Made by a program: the position numbers and the translations under genes
Part shown: positions 19,590 through 28,447 of the stretch, one piece after another
Layout: each line of letters opens with the position of its first letter
Position numbering within the stretch: the first letter of the stretch is position 1
Notes under the pieces: model-generated
The model's database searches: none
The model's input: only the letters and a program-made list of their open reading frames with translations
What the model was told of the DNA's origin: nothing
Assembly (NCBI RefSeq): GCF_034259325.1
Contig: NZ_JAXIVS010000016.1
Location: forward strand, 162,248 to 226,247
DNA: 64,000 nucleotides
DNA from: Hyalangium ruber
GTDB lineage: Bacteria > Myxococcota > Myxococcia > Myxococcales > Myxococcaceae
Direction: 5' to 3'

Positions 19590-21097
19590 GGTGGCTGGCA
19601 CTGCTGCTCCTGCCCGCCGTCGGGTGTGGGCCGGTGGGCGTCGAGCCTGACGCCCTTGGGCTGCACCACGGAGAACTGCTGGCGGGAGTGCGTCCCACGT
19701 CCCCCTCTGCCAGTCTTCCGCGCTTCGAACCGGACGAGCAGGTGGAGTCAGCAGTGTCACCGGGCGGAGGGTTCCGCATTCACTTCACCCGCGGCGGGCC
19801 CAATGCGGTGCCGGCAGCGGACGCGGACGGCAATGGCATCCCGGACGCGGTCGACGTCGTGGCCGGGACCTACGACCGGGTCTCGGCCTTCTACGCCTCC
19901 CTGGGCTACCTCCCGCCGCCAGGGGACTCCTGGCTGACGGAGGGAAACGGCGGCGATGGGCTCTTCGATGTCTACCTGGTGGACTTCGCGAGGCGGGCGG
20001 ACGGGGCGTTCCGGCTGGACGGCTGCCAGGAGCCGGAGACGCGCTGCACGGGGCACATGCTCCAGGAGAACGACTTCGCCGGCTACAGCTACCGCTCCTA
20101 TGCGGAGGCGGTGGACACGCTGGCCAGCCATGAGTTCTTCCATGCGGTGCAGGCCGCCTACCACCCCGGCCTTGGAAACATCGCGTCGGAGGGCACCGCG
20201 GTGTGGGCGACCGAGCGCTTCTCCCCGGCGCTGGAGGACCTGGAGCACTTCACCTCGGCGTACATGGAGCGCCCGGACCGCAGCCTGGTGGTGGATCCGG
20301 ACGGGCCGGGGACGTTCAGCTACGGCTCGTCGCTCTTCTTCCAGTTCTTGAGCGAGCGCTTCGGGGATCGGGTCATCCTCTCGATGTGGGAGGAGAGTAC
20401 CCGCACCCCGGCGGTCCTCTGGCCTTCGCTGGTGGACACGGTCCTGCGCCGCGAGTGGAGCGCTGACTTCGACGTCGCCTTCGCCGAGTTTGCCCAGTGG
20501 AACCTGGCCACCGGCTCACGCGCCCGCCAGGGCCAGGGCTACGCGCGTGGCGAGGGCTATGCCGAGCTCTCCCCCACCCCCAAATCCTTCCCGGTCGATG
20601 AGGCCTCGGTGCGGGTGGCTGCCGCCTCGACGCGGTACTTCGAGGTGGAGGGCGGAGCCGAGAGCGTCTCGGTGAGCTTCCAGCCCACGGAGGACGCGGA
20701 GCCGGGAGCGCTCCACCTGCTGGTGGCGGCGGAGGGCAACGGAGAGCTCCGGGTGGTCCGAGCGGACGGGCCCGGTCCTCTGGTGGCACAGGTGTCCGCC
20801 ACGGATGCCACCCGCGTGGTGGTGGCGGTCGTGGACGGACGTCACCAGGGCCTGGGGCGCTATGGGCGGCTGTGCATCGCCGACATCGCCACCAGCACCC
20901 CTTGCGAGCTCCCCTCGAATGAGCCGTCAGCGCCAGACGCGAGCGGGGGCTGTCAATCCGCCCCCGGTGGCGTGTCCTGGGCGCTGCCGCTGATCCTGCT
21001 GCTGGGGTGGCTCAGGAAGGCTGCACCCGCCCCCAGCGGACCTGCATCATCGCGGGAGTCCCCACCGCGTCGTAGTAGGAGACGATCTGGATCTTGA
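19586..21097 (+). CDS. Secreted zinc metalloprotease-like protein with MYXO-CTERM-like tail
   Basis: 503 residues. Lipobox-like signal (LLLLPAVGCGPVG), a DADGNGIPDAVD calcium-loop motif, then the zinc site ASHEFFHAVQ (HExxH) with a downstream Glu (NIASEGTAVWATE), matching the MXAN_6640-type putative protease family. Near the C-terminus GGCQSAPGG is followed by a hydrophobic helix and LRK, a MYXO-CTERM-like sorting signal. Unusually, about 30 more residues follow and overlap the convergent HmuY gene by 86 bp. It is coupled to HmuY copy 1, so it may release haem or iron from host or prey proteins. The protease function is inferred from the motif only. Confidence 0.72.
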   Translation: MRWLALLLLPAVGCGPVGVEPDALGLHHGELLAGVRPTSPSASLPRFEPDEQVESAVSPGGGFRIHFTRGGPNAVPAADADGNGIPDAVDVVAGTYDRVSAFYASLGYLPPPGDSWLTEGNGGDGLFDVYLVDFARRADGAFRLDGCQEPETRCTGHMLQENDFAGYSYRSYAEAVDTLASHEFFHAVQAAYHPGLGNIASEGTAVWATERFSPALEDLEHFTSAYMERPDRSLVVDPDGPGTFSYGSSLFFQFLSERFGDRVILSMWEESTRTPAVLWPSLVDTVLRREWSADFDVAFAEFAQWNLATGSRARQGQGYARGEGYAELSPTPKSFPVDEASVRVAAASTRYFEVEGGAESVSVSFQPTEDAEPGALHLLVAAEGNGELRVVRADGPGPLVAQVSATDATRVVVAVVDGRHQGLGRYGRLCIADIATSTPCELPSNEPSAPDASGGCQSAPGGVSWALPLILLLGWLRKAAPAPSGPASSRESPPRRSRRRSGS

Positions 21098-21650
21098 AGA
21101 AGGCGCCTTCGTCCGTGCGCAGCACGTAGACCTGGCTGCGGGGCGTGAGCAGGTGCGTCCTCGGGTCGTAGCTGTACCAGTTCTCTCCCGCCTCGAAGGC
21201 GGTGTCGGGCTGGGTGTTCTCGTCGTCACCGTCCTCCGCGTCGGTGACGTAGCCCGTCGCGGGCGCCTGTTGTACCTGCGCGAAGTCCACGCCAGTCAGC
21301 AAGGCCACCTGGACCCCTCCCCCGCCGTTCACGCCTCCCCGGGTGCGGATGTGGAAACGCTGGAAGGCCACATCCCACTTCATGTCCTGCGCGGCGTCCG
21401 CCTGGCGGCCTTGATCCAGGTCCAGGCCGATCCACACCTCGCTGCTCGTCGCGTCGACGGTGGTGGTGAAGGTGCCGTCGCCGTGGTCCACGTGCTTCAC
21501 GTTGGGATCCTGGGGCACCTGCTCCCCGGGATCTTCGTTGTCAGGGGGCTCTCCGGGGTCCGGCAGAAGATCCGGGCCGCAGGCCGCCATCCACCCCGCG
21601 AGGAGCAGACACGGAAGGAGGGGCAGGGAGCGAGAAGACGGAACACGCAT
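21012..21650 (-). CDS. HmuY-family lipoprotein (copy 2)
   Basis: 212 residues. Lipobox (LLAGWMAACGPDLL), a short acidic Pro-rich linker, then the HmuY core: TSSEVWIGLDLDQG, MKWDVAFQRFHIRTRGGVNG and VYVLRTDEGAFFKIQIVSYYD. It resembles copy 1 but lacks its extra Cys residues. The ATG at 21650 follows GGAG and lies 28 bp after the TonB receptor stop, so receptor and HmuY form an operon, the standard pairing for this family. Its 3' end overlaps the convergent protease gene. Confidence 0.82.
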   Translation of the reverse strand: MRVPSSRSLPLLPCLLLAGWMAACGPDLLPDPGEPPDNEDPGEQVPQDPNVKHVDHGDGTFTTTVDATSSEVWIGLDLDQGRQADAAQDMKWDVAFQRFHIRTRGGVNGGGGVQVALLTGVDFAQVQQAPATGYVTDAEDGDDENTQPDTAFEAGENWYSYDPRTHLLTPRSQVYVLRTDEGAFFKIQIVSYYDAVGTPAMMQVRWGRVQPS

Positions 21651-21678
21651 GAGAGACTCCTGTGAGCAGGGGGAGGCG

Positions 21679-23595
21679 TCAGAGCTGGGCGGAGATGCCG
21701 GCCTGGAACGTGCGCGGCAGGATGGGCAGGTCCTCCGGGTTGCCTGCCGCGGCCAGGTTGGTGCCCGCCACGAAGAGGCGGAGGCCCGCCGGGAGCTGCT
21801 GGGAGATCCGCGCGTCCACGGAGACGTACGGCTTGGCCTTGTAGGGATCGGCGACGCCATCCCCGTCCACGTCCGGGTAGAAGGGCCGGGAGCCCACGAG
21901 AGCGCCGCGCACCCACGCCTCCAGCCCCCAGGGCCGGAAGCGCCATGTCACCTGGCTCGTGAAGCGGTGGCGTGCCTGTCCCTCCAACGGTTGATCCGTC
22001 TCACGGTCCCGGCCATCGGTAAGCGTGTAGCTCGCGTCCACGGTGAAGCCGCCAGGAATCTTCTGGCGCAGCCCGAGCTCGCCACCCCGGACGCTCGCCC
22101 GCTCGAGGTTGGTGTAGACGAAGTTCTGCCCCTGCGCGTCCTGCCGGAGGGAGATGCTGATCATGTCTCGCAGGGAGTGCTGGAAGCCGCTCACCCACAG
22201 CAGCGAAGGCGCGGCGGGCCGGAACTCCACGGACAGGCTCAGACTGCGTGAGCGCTCGGGCTGCAGGTCCGGATTGCCGCGCACCGTGTAGCCGACCGAG
22301 GGGTTCTCGAAGTCGAGCAGCAGCTCCTGGAAGCTGGGCGCGCGCAGGCCCCAGCCATAGCTGGCCCGGAGCGTGAGCGCCGACAGCGGATCCAACCGCA
22401 GCGCGAGCCGAGGAGTCAGGGCCGGACCGAACTGCGAGTCCAGGTCGAGGCGTGCTCCAGGCACGAGGACCAGGCGCGGCTGGAGCAGCGCCGTCCAACT
22501 GTCCTGAGCGTAGAGCGACGCGCGCCCCCGCCGGCCGCGCCCTCCCTCCAGCCGGTCCGCCGCCAGGTGCTCTCCGAGGAACTCCACGCCCGAGACGAGC
22601 GCATGCCGCTCTCCCAGCCGGGTGTCGAGCTGTCCACCGAGCCGCGCGAGCTGATCCCGGGTGTCCTCCACCGAGTCGAGCGTGGAGGCGTTGCGCTGGT
22701 CGAGCACGTAGCGCCGCTTGAACCCCGTGTAGTTCGCCTCGGCGCGCAGGGACATCGCATCGCTGAGCTTCCATGAAGGCGCCAGCAGCACGGTGAGCGT
22801 GTCGTCCCGGCTGGCACGATCGAAGGTGGCGCCCGTCTCTCCCAGGTCCACGCCCCGCTGGACGCGGCGAGCGTAGGACACCGTGCTGGTGAGCCCCCGC
22901 TGCTCGCCGTTCAAGTCCCCGCGCGCCGAAACCTGGAAGCCCGCCAGGCTGCTGCCCGTGGTGCCGATGTCCGCGGGTTCCAGATCATAGGCGTCGCGGC
23001 GCTGGAGCCCTCCGCTCACCCGCACGCCCCAGCCCTCTCCCCGAGCCTCGCCCGTGCCATCCACGTCGATCTGCTGGAGACTTCCATAGGTGAGGCGGAT
23101 GTCGGCGCCGAGCGGCCGGCGGGCACGGCGGGTGATGAGGTTCACCACTCCCGCCACCGCGTCGCTTCCGTAGAGCACCGAGGACGGGCCCTTGACGATC
23201 TCCACCTGCTCGATGTCCTCGAGCGAGAGCCGGGACAGATCGACCGCGCCCCCTACCCGGCCGTTGACGCGCTCGCCATCCACCAGGATCAACGCGTACT
23301 CGGGACCGAGTCCCTGAACGCGCAGGGTCGAGCCCGAGAACGTGGACAGCACCTCCAGCCCCGGGTGGGCGGCAAGCAACTCGGCGGCGTTCTGGACCCC
23401 GCTCGCGACGATCTCGGCCCGGGTGATGACCTCGGTGGCGACCGGCGCATCCTCCAGCCGCTCCGGCGAGCGGCCAGCGGTGACCACCGTCTGCAAGGCG
23501 GGCTCGACGCCGGCATCCGGCGACGACGCGTCCTCGCCCCATGCCCACGTAGGCACGGCGCAAGCCGTGAAGAGAAGACACCAGCGCCACGGCAT
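21679..23595 (-). CDS. TonB-dependent outer-membrane receptor
   Basis: 638 residues. Signal peptide (LLFTACAVPTWAWG), plug domain (about 35-165) with TVVTAGRSPERLED as TonB-box-like region, RVQGLGPEYALILVDGERVNG, VEIVKGPSSVLYGSDAVAGVVNLITRR, and then a 22-strand-type barrel ending in TFQAGISAQL. The size is typical of haem or siderophore receptors. A good GGAGG site precedes the ATG at 23595. A Fur-box-like dyad lies about 36 bp upstream. The HmuY partner gene follows 28 bp downstream. Substrate: haem is favoured by the HmuY partners; this is inferred. Confidence 0.92.
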   Translation of the reverse strand: MPWRWCLLFTACAVPTWAWGEDASSPDAGVEPALQTVVTAGRSPERLEDAPVATEVITRAEIVASGVQNAAELLAAHPGLEVLSTFSGSTLRVQGLGPEYALILVDGERVNGRVGGAVDLSRLSLEDIEQVEIVKGPSSVLYGSDAVAGVVNLITRRARRPLGADIRLTYGSLQQIDVDGTGEARGEGWGVRVSGGLQRRDAYDLEPADIGTTGSSLAGFQVSARGDLNGEQRGLTSTVSYARRVQRGVDLGETGATFDRASRDDTLTVLLAPSWKLSDAMSLRAEANYTGFKRRYVLDQRNASTLDSVEDTRDQLARLGGQLDTRLGERHALVSGVEFLGEHLAADRLEGGRGRRGRASLYAQDSWTALLQPRLVLVPGARLDLDSQFGPALTPRLALRLDPLSALTLRASYGWGLRAPSFQELLLDFENPSVGYTVRGNPDLQPERSRSLSLSVEFRPAAPSLLWVSGFQHSLRDMISISLRQDAQGQNFVYTNLERASVRGGELGLRQKIPGGFTVDASYTLTDGRDRETDQPLEGQARHRFTSQVTWRFRPWGLEAWVRGALVGSRPFYPDVDGDGVADPYKAKPYVSVDARISQQLPAGLRLFVAGTNLAAAGNPEDLPILPRTFQAGISAQL

Positions 23596-23630
23596 GCCGC
23601 TTCCTCCAATCCTCGGGAACCGGTTCGATA

Positions 23631-23647
23631 TTGAGATTCATTCTCAA
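23631..23647. promoter_or_regulatory. Fur-box-like dyad upstream of TonB receptor
   Basis: TTGAGATTCATTCTCAA, an inverted repeat with 6-bp arms (TTGAGA/TCTCAA) of the form typical of Fur sites (GAGAATGA-TCTCA on the other strand). It sits 36 bp before the receptor ATG in AT-rich sequence and pairs logically with the Fur-like site at 18738. Confidence 0.65.
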
Positions 23648-23760
23648 AGTCAAATGACAAGCCCAAAAAAGGCGGTTCCCAATTTCCGGTGCTGAACCGG
23701 TCTCCCTGAACGAGCACCCATTCAGGGCCGCTCCACTTCGCTTCCCCTGGAGGGGACACC

Positions 23761-25026
23761 TTGCTTCGACAACTCCGCGGCTTCCCGTTCCTCTTGCTCA
23801 CCCTGCTCCTCACCCTCACCGGCTGCGGCGACGTGGTCAGCCCCGAGCACCCGGGTGAGCCCCTGGTCACGATTACGGGCCAGATGATGCCCACCCCGGA
23901 CGCCCAGCTCACCGGCGAGATCCGCCTGGCGTTGGTGTGGTACCCGCAGTGGCTGGCCGCGGACGACCGGGAGGGCCCTCCGGGCGTGCTCCAGGAGGTC
24001 ATCACCGAGGACGTGGTCTACCAGGGGAGCTTTCCGGCCAACTACCGCTTCCACATCTACCGCCCGCCGCCGGAGGAGGCGCTCGCGGAGCTCGGCGAGG
24101 GGCTCCAGGGCAAGGGCGCCTTCGGCATCCTCCTGGCGTACAAGGATGGCAACGGCAACGGGAAGCTGGACCCCATCGCGATGCACGGGGCGCCGGTGGA
24201 CCGGGTCATCGGCTCCTCGCTGCTGGGGGGCGAGCGCTCCACCTTCGCCGTGGTCTACGTGAGCACGGAGCAGCCGGCGGCGACGGGCCTGAAGCCGGGC
24301 TTCAACCTCATCCAGGGAGTGAACTCGGAGTCGTCCGCGGTGGTGCCGCCCTCCACGTCGCTGCCGCTGAGCCTCACCTCGGGCGGGCCCTTCTTCGACG
24401 CGTTCGTCTGCGAGGCGGGCTGGCTGACCTTCCTGGCGCTCGACGTGTGCGGCCTGGACGGGGGCGACGTCATCGAGCAGGGCAAGCTCACGGTGGAGGG
24501 CCGGGTGGGGCTCAATGGCACGGAGGCGAAGGTGGAGCTGGAGGTGCGCTACGAGAACCAGGCTCGCCAGGACGCGACGGTGACGCTCAATGGCCGCTCC
24601 ATTCCGTATGACACGAGGTTCGCGGCCTACTCCTTCTCGGAGCCGAACTCGGCGCAACTGACGCCGGGAAGCAGCTTCGAGATCGCGGTGACCCTGGGCC
24701 AGGACTCCTTGCGCCGCACGTTCCGGATGCCGGGCGAGTTCGCCATCACCGCCCCCACGGCGGACACGCAGGCGCGCTCGGGTGAGCCGCTCACGCTGCG
24801 GTGGACGGCCTCCGAGGGAGCCACGGCCTACTTCGCGGGCTTCGGCGCCGGCCAGGCGGGCATGGGCATCATCGTGGAGGATGGCTCACTGGCGTACACC
24901 TTCGACACCACGAACGCGAGCGGCCAGGGGGAGGCCTATGTGGAGGCCCGCATCACCCCCACGGACGTGGAGTCCTGGGTGACGACGGCACTGTCGCGGG
25001 AGCGGACGTTCTCCTTCGTGCCGTAG
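23761..25026 (+). CDS. Large secreted lipoprotein, unknown function
   Basis: 421 residues from a TTG start at 23761, supported by a GGAGGGG site and an immediate signal peptide with lipobox (LTLTGCGDVV). It is not recognised. Visible features: a YKDGNGNGKLDP calcium-loop-like motif near residue 130, and a C-terminal Ig-like section beginning EFAITAPTADTQARSGEPLTLRWTASEGA. It stands alone, divergent from the TonB receptor; the Fur-like dyad lies about 115 bp upstream, so iron control is possible. No enzymatic motif is seen. Confidence 0.65.
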   Translation: MLRQLRGFPFLLLTLLLTLTGCGDVVSPEHPGEPLVTITGQMMPTPDAQLTGEIRLALVWYPQWLAADDREGPPGVLQEVITEDVVYQGSFPANYRFHIYRPPPEEALAELGEGLQGKGAFGILLAYKDGNGNGKLDPIAMHGAPVDRVIGSSLLGGERSTFAVVYVSTEQPAATGLKPGFNLIQGVNSESSAVVPPSTSLPLSLTSGGPFFDAFVCEAGWLTFLALDVCGLDGGDVIEQGKLTVEGRVGLNGTEAKVELEVRYENQARQDATVTLNGRSIPYDTRFAAYSFSEPNSAQLTPGSSFEIAVTLGQDSLRRTFRMPGEFAITAPTADTQARSGEPLTLRWTASEGATAYFAGFGAGQAGMGIIVEDGSLAYTFDTTNASGQGEAYVEARITPTDVESWVTTALSRERTFSFVP

Positions 25027-25029
25027 CGC

Positions 25030-26367
25030 TCAGCGCTTCTTCACCTTCTTGCCGGCGTTGGTGGCGTCGGCCTTGAGGCTGAGCACGGAGTAGAGGTTCA
25101 TCATGTACACGCTGTTGTCCGGCTCCAGGTCCGCCGCCTTCTGGAAGAGCTTGGTGGACCGGGTGTAGTCGCGCCGCTGGTTGAGGAGGATCATCCCCAG
25201 CCGGTTGTAGAGCGGCGCCGGGTTGGAGAGCCGGGAGATTCCGCCCTCGAGCAGCTCTACGGCCTCTTCGATCCGACCGCTGCGCTCCAGCCGGACGACG
25301 CGCTGGAGGATGTCATCGGCGGGGTCCGCGACCTTCGCCTCGGGAGGAGGCACCTTCTCCCGAACCGGAGCCTGGGCCGGAGCCGGAGCCGGAGCCGGCG
25401 GGGCCGGAGCCGCGGGGGGTGCGCGCTTCGACTCCGCGGCTTTCGCCACGGCGGCCCGCTTCTCCTCACCGTTCGACACCCGGGTGATGCCTCGCTCGCA
25501 CAGTGACTCGAAGACGGCACGCAGCTCCACCTCGGCCAGCGCGGTGATGCGCGCGAGGTCCGCGACCGAGGTGCGCCCATCCACGAAGGACAGGATGTAG
25601 GCCTCGAACGGGGTGAGTGTCTTCTGCGCGATGTCGAGGCCGCCGGTGATAGCCGGAACGGCCGGAGGGCCTCCCGCCACCGCCTGCGCGTACGAGGAGA
25701 TCCGGGTCTTCTCCTGCTGCGGAGGCGAGGGAACGCCCCGGCTGCCGGTGCGGTCGGGAGCTGCGAGGAGCGCCCGCACCACGGAGACATTGTCCCGGGG
25801 TGGCAGATCCTCGGGGCTGCGGACGAGGAGCAACTCGCAGCGAGCGCACTGGAAGTCGCCCGGAGCAGTCGGCGCGCCGCAATGGGGACACGCATCATCG
25901 TCCACCATGTGCTCGAAGGCCTGGGAGTCGGAGTAGTAGTGCTTGCGGATCGCCGCCCGGATGGAGCGGCGCAGCGCCACGAAGGGCAGCACGCGCGCCA
26001 CGCCCACGGTGCGTGCAATCTCCTCGATGGCCCGCTCCCGCTGGGGCTCGGCCATGACGCCATAGAGGCTCTGCGCCGCCTCATCCAGGCGCAGGGGCAT
26101 GAAGTCGAAGCCCTCGGCGAGCCGGACGGGGACGCGCTCGAGCAGCGCGGAGTCCACCGGCGCCTGGGCCAGCTTGGCGGTCGACACGAAGCGCGTCTTG
26201 AGCTCCTGGGCGAGCAGGCGCAGCACCGGAGTCTCATCCAGGCCGAGCCGCACCAGACACTCGCCCAGCTTCTGCCCCGTCTCCTTCTGCCGCTCGAGCG
26301 CCCGGGCCAGCATTTCCTGCGTCACGACACCGTCCGAGAGCAGCTGCTCGCCGAGCTTGCGCGCCAT
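25030..26367 (-). CDS. GspE-N-like / zinc-ribbon / TPR protein
   Basis: 445 residues. Residues 1-130 look like the GspE/PilB N-terminal (MshEN-type) domain (LGEQLLSDGVVTQEMLARAL, LAQELKTRFV). Next comes a zinc ribbon with CPHCGAP and CARCELLL, a domain with a helix-turn-helix-like stretch (SVADLARITALAEVELRAVF), an Ala/Pro linker (PAPPAPAPAPAQAP) and two or three TPR-like helices at the C-terminus. No ATPase domain is present, so it is not a motor itself; it may bind cyclic-di-GMP or act as an adaptor. The ATG at 26367 follows the membrane protein gene by 3 bp. Confidence 0.7.
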   Translation of the reverse strand: MARKLGEQLLSDGVVTQEMLARALERQKETGQKLGECLVRLGLDETPVLRLLAQELKTRFVSTAKLAQAPVDSALLERVPVRLAEGFDFMPLRLDEAAQSLYGVMAEPQRERAIEEIARTVGVARVLPFVALRRSIRAAIRKHYYSDSQAFEHMVDDDACPHCGAPTAPGDFQCARCELLLVRSPEDLPPRDNVSVVRALLAAPDRTGSRGVPSPPQQEKTRISSYAQAVAGGPPAVPAITGGLDIAQKTLTPFEAYILSFVDGRTSVADLARITALAEVELRAVFESLCERGITRVSNGEEKRAAVAKAAESKRAPPAAPAPPAPAPAPAQAPVREKVPPPEAKVADPADDILQRVVRLERSGRIEEAVELLEGGISRLSNPAPLYNRLGMILLNQRRDYTRSTKLFQKAADLEPDNSVYMMNLYSVLSLKADATNAGKKVKKR

Positions 26368-26370
26368 GGC

Positions 26371-27120
26371 TCACGGCCTCCAGTAGTGGAGGAGCAGCCG
26401 CGCGGGGATGCTCAGCGAGAAGAAGATCAGGGCGCCGACCAGGGGCTTGAGGTTGATCCCAGGTATGCGCTGGTGCAGGGACCGCAGGACGAAGATGCCG
26501 CCGACACACATCACGGCGCCGCACGCCATGGCCAGGCGGATGTCGGGGCTCCAGCCCACGCCGACCCACAGGGCGATGAACACGAGCGACAGACCGATGC
26601 CCGTGAGTCCCGCGAGCTGCTGCTGGCGCTGGACCTTGCGCCCTGACAGCGCCTCGATGTCGCGCCAGACGGCCAGCTGGGAGCGCACCTCGTCATAGCC
26701 CTGCAGATGGGGCGAGACGACGATGACGTCGCCGGGTTTGCGGCCACGGACGACGAGCCCCAGGAGGGAGGACTCCTCGATGCGCGCCACCTCGCCACGG
26801 CCCAGCTGCTTCGCCGGGAGGATGGCGCTGTGGTGGGACAGCCCCCGGTCGTCCAGTTCGAGCGAATAGGTCTCGAAGTGCTGGGCGAACTGGTACTCGG
26901 CCTTGCGCAGCCCGCTCCAGACGCTGAAGACCATGACTCCCAGACCGATGACCCCCAGCACACTCAAGGTAACCGGGGACAAGGGCATGCCAGCGAGCGG
27001 CGGAATGGCGATGCCCACGCCGAGGGCCACGACCATGAGGGGAATGCGCCCGTACACCATGCGGCGGTGGTCCCTCATCATCAGGGCCATGCCCTCGGGG
27101 CGGAGTCGATAGGTGCTCAT
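26371..27120 (-). CDS. Four-helix integral membrane protein, unknown
   Basis: 249 residues. Four hydrophobic segments in two pairs (about 25-66 and 170-245) flank a cytoplasmic domain of about 95 residues (YSLELDDRGLSHHSAILPAKQLGRGEVARIEE...GDVIVVSPHLQGYDEVRSQL). The middle part resembles PH-like or YcxB-like domains of membrane proteins, but the match is weak. It is 3 bp upstream of the zinc-ribbon/TPR gene and so is its operon partner. No function is assigned. Confidence 0.6.
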   Translation of the reverse strand: MSTYRLRPEGMALMMRDHRRMVYGRIPLMVVALGVGIAIPPLAGMPLSPVTLSVLGVIGLGVMVFSVWSGLRKAEYQFAQHFETYSLELDDRGLSHHSAILPAKQLGRGEVARIEESSLLGLVVRGRKPGDVIVVSPHLQGYDEVRSQLAVWRDIEALSGRKVQRQQQLAGLTGIGLSLVFIALWVGVGWSPDIRLAMACGAVMCVGGIFVLRSLHQRIPGINLKPLVGALIFFSLSIPARLLLHYWRP

Positions 27121-27197
27121 GCGAGGCCCCTAGCCTACGTCACAACGCCACTCCCGCGTGACGTTCGTCTAGAGTTACCGCTTCCGGGAGGGACAGA

Positions 27198-27695
27198 ATG
27201 GCAACGAAGAAGGCCCCAGCGAAAAAGAGTCCGGCGAAGAAGGCTCCCGCCAAGAAGGCCGCGGCTCCCAAGAAGCCCTCGAGCTCCAGCGGCCTCGGAA
27301 CGCGAGAGCGCCCCTGGGTGCTCAAGACTCCGCCCGGAACATCGGAGTTCGAGGCCTTCCGAGACGACACGCTCGACCCTCCCGCGCTCGTGGTGCGCGT
27401 GGGCAAGACCGAGCTGCGCTACCACCTTCGCTGCATCGAGGATCTGCGCGCCATGCTGGCCGCTCACGGAGATTGGATGCCGCTCGGCGGCGCGGATGAG
27501 CAGAAGCCCGCCGCCGAGGGCAGCGTGGAGTCCTGGGGGCGCTCATCGAAGAACCCCGTGGGAGGCTGGTACGGCCTCAAGAAGGGGCTCCGGGGACGCT
27601 TCGGAGTGTATGTGCCGCCCGTGCTCGAAGCGCTCGGGCTCGCCGAGCTCGAGCATCAGCCCAAGAACAATCGGATGCGCGCGCGCGCCCCATAG
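27198..27695 (+). CDS. Protein with histone-H1-like Lys-Ala-Pro tail
   Basis: 165 residues. The first 30 residues are KAPAKK/KSPAKK repeats like the DNA-binding tails of bacterial histone-H1-like proteins. A globular domain follows (PWVLKTPPGTSEFEAFRD, LRYHLRCIEDLRAML, GGWYGLKKGLRGRFGVYVPP) that I do not recognise with certainty. The tail suggests binding to DNA or another polyanion. It is divergent from the membrane protein gene with a 77-bp gap; ATG after GGGAGGG. Confidence 0.6.
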   Translation: MATKKAPAKKSPAKKAPAKKAAAPKKPSSSSGLGTRERPWVLKTPPGTSEFEAFRDDTLDPPALVVRVGKTELRYHLRCIEDLRAMLAAHGDWMPLGGADEQKPAAEGSVESWGRSSKNPVGGWYGLKKGLRGRFGVYVPPVLEALGLAELEHQPKNNRMRARAP

Positions 27696-27814
27696 CCCGT
27701 GCGCCCCCCTGCGCGTCCAGGCGATACCTTTGTTGAGTTATGGGGCGATCGCCTGGACTGGCTTGAAGGGTCCGGCCGCGAGGAACTAGAGCCAAGCTAT
27801 TCCCTGGGGGGCTC

Positions 27815-28447
27815 ATGCAAGGCTTGTTTCTATACGGCTCGGGAGGCCACGCCTCCGTGGTCGCCGACCTGGTACGCGCGAATGGCCAGTACGCGATTCT
27901 CGGGTTGATCGACGATGATCCACTCCTGGCTGGCGGGGAACGCTTCGGACACCGGGTGCTGGGGGATCGCCATGCGCTCACGAGCGAACGGACGGACAAC
28001 CTCTTCCTCGGCATCGGCGACAATCACACGCGCCAACGCCTCTCCGCTCAGCTCGCCGGGTGGCGCTTCCCCACGCTCATCCATCCCACCGCCGTCATCG
28101 GAGAGAACGTCTCCATCGGCGCGGGCACGGCCGTGATGCCCTTCGCGGTCATCGAGCATGGCGCCACCATTGGCGAGCACTGCATCATCAACAACGGCGC
28201 GGTGATCGGGCACGGGAGCCGCATCGGCGCCTACTGCCATGTCAGCGGCAAGAGCGCGCTGGGGGGTGGGGTCACGCTCGAGCCCTTCGTGTTCGTGGGC
28301 ATGGGGGCCGTCGTTACGCCCGGCGTCACGGTCGCGAAGAACTGTCTGTTGTCGGCCGGCTCCATGACGTCGAGAGACATCGGCGAAGGCGCCACGGTCG
28401 TCGGCAATCCCGGGCGTCCCTTCTTCAACCGGCGCGGAATGGGCTAG
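27815..28447 (+). CDS. NeuD-type sugar O-acyltransferase (left-handed beta-helix)
   Basis: 210 residues. The N-terminal Rossmann-like part has LYGSGGHASVVADLV and the C-terminal part has hexapeptide repeats (IHPTAVIGENVSIGAGTAVMPFAVIEHG..., NNGAVIGHGSRIGAYCHVSG) that build a left-handed beta-helix, as in the NeuD/PglD family. Such enzymes acetylate sugar nucleotides for surface polysaccharide or glycan synthesis; the His of SGGHAS and the one in the coil are the usual ligands. No glycan cluster is visible around it. The start at 27815 has a GGGGG-rich site. Confidence 0.85.
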   Translation: MQGLFLYGSGGHASVVADLVRANGQYAILGLIDDDPLLAGGERFGHRVLGDRHALTSERTDNLFLGIGDNHTRQRLSAQLAGWRFPTLIHPTAVIGENVSIGAGTAVMPFAVIEHGATIGEHCIINNGAVIGHGSRIGAYCHVSGKSALGGGVTLEPFVFVGMGAVVTPGVTVAKNCLLSAGSMTSRDIGEGATVVGNPGRPFFNRRGMG

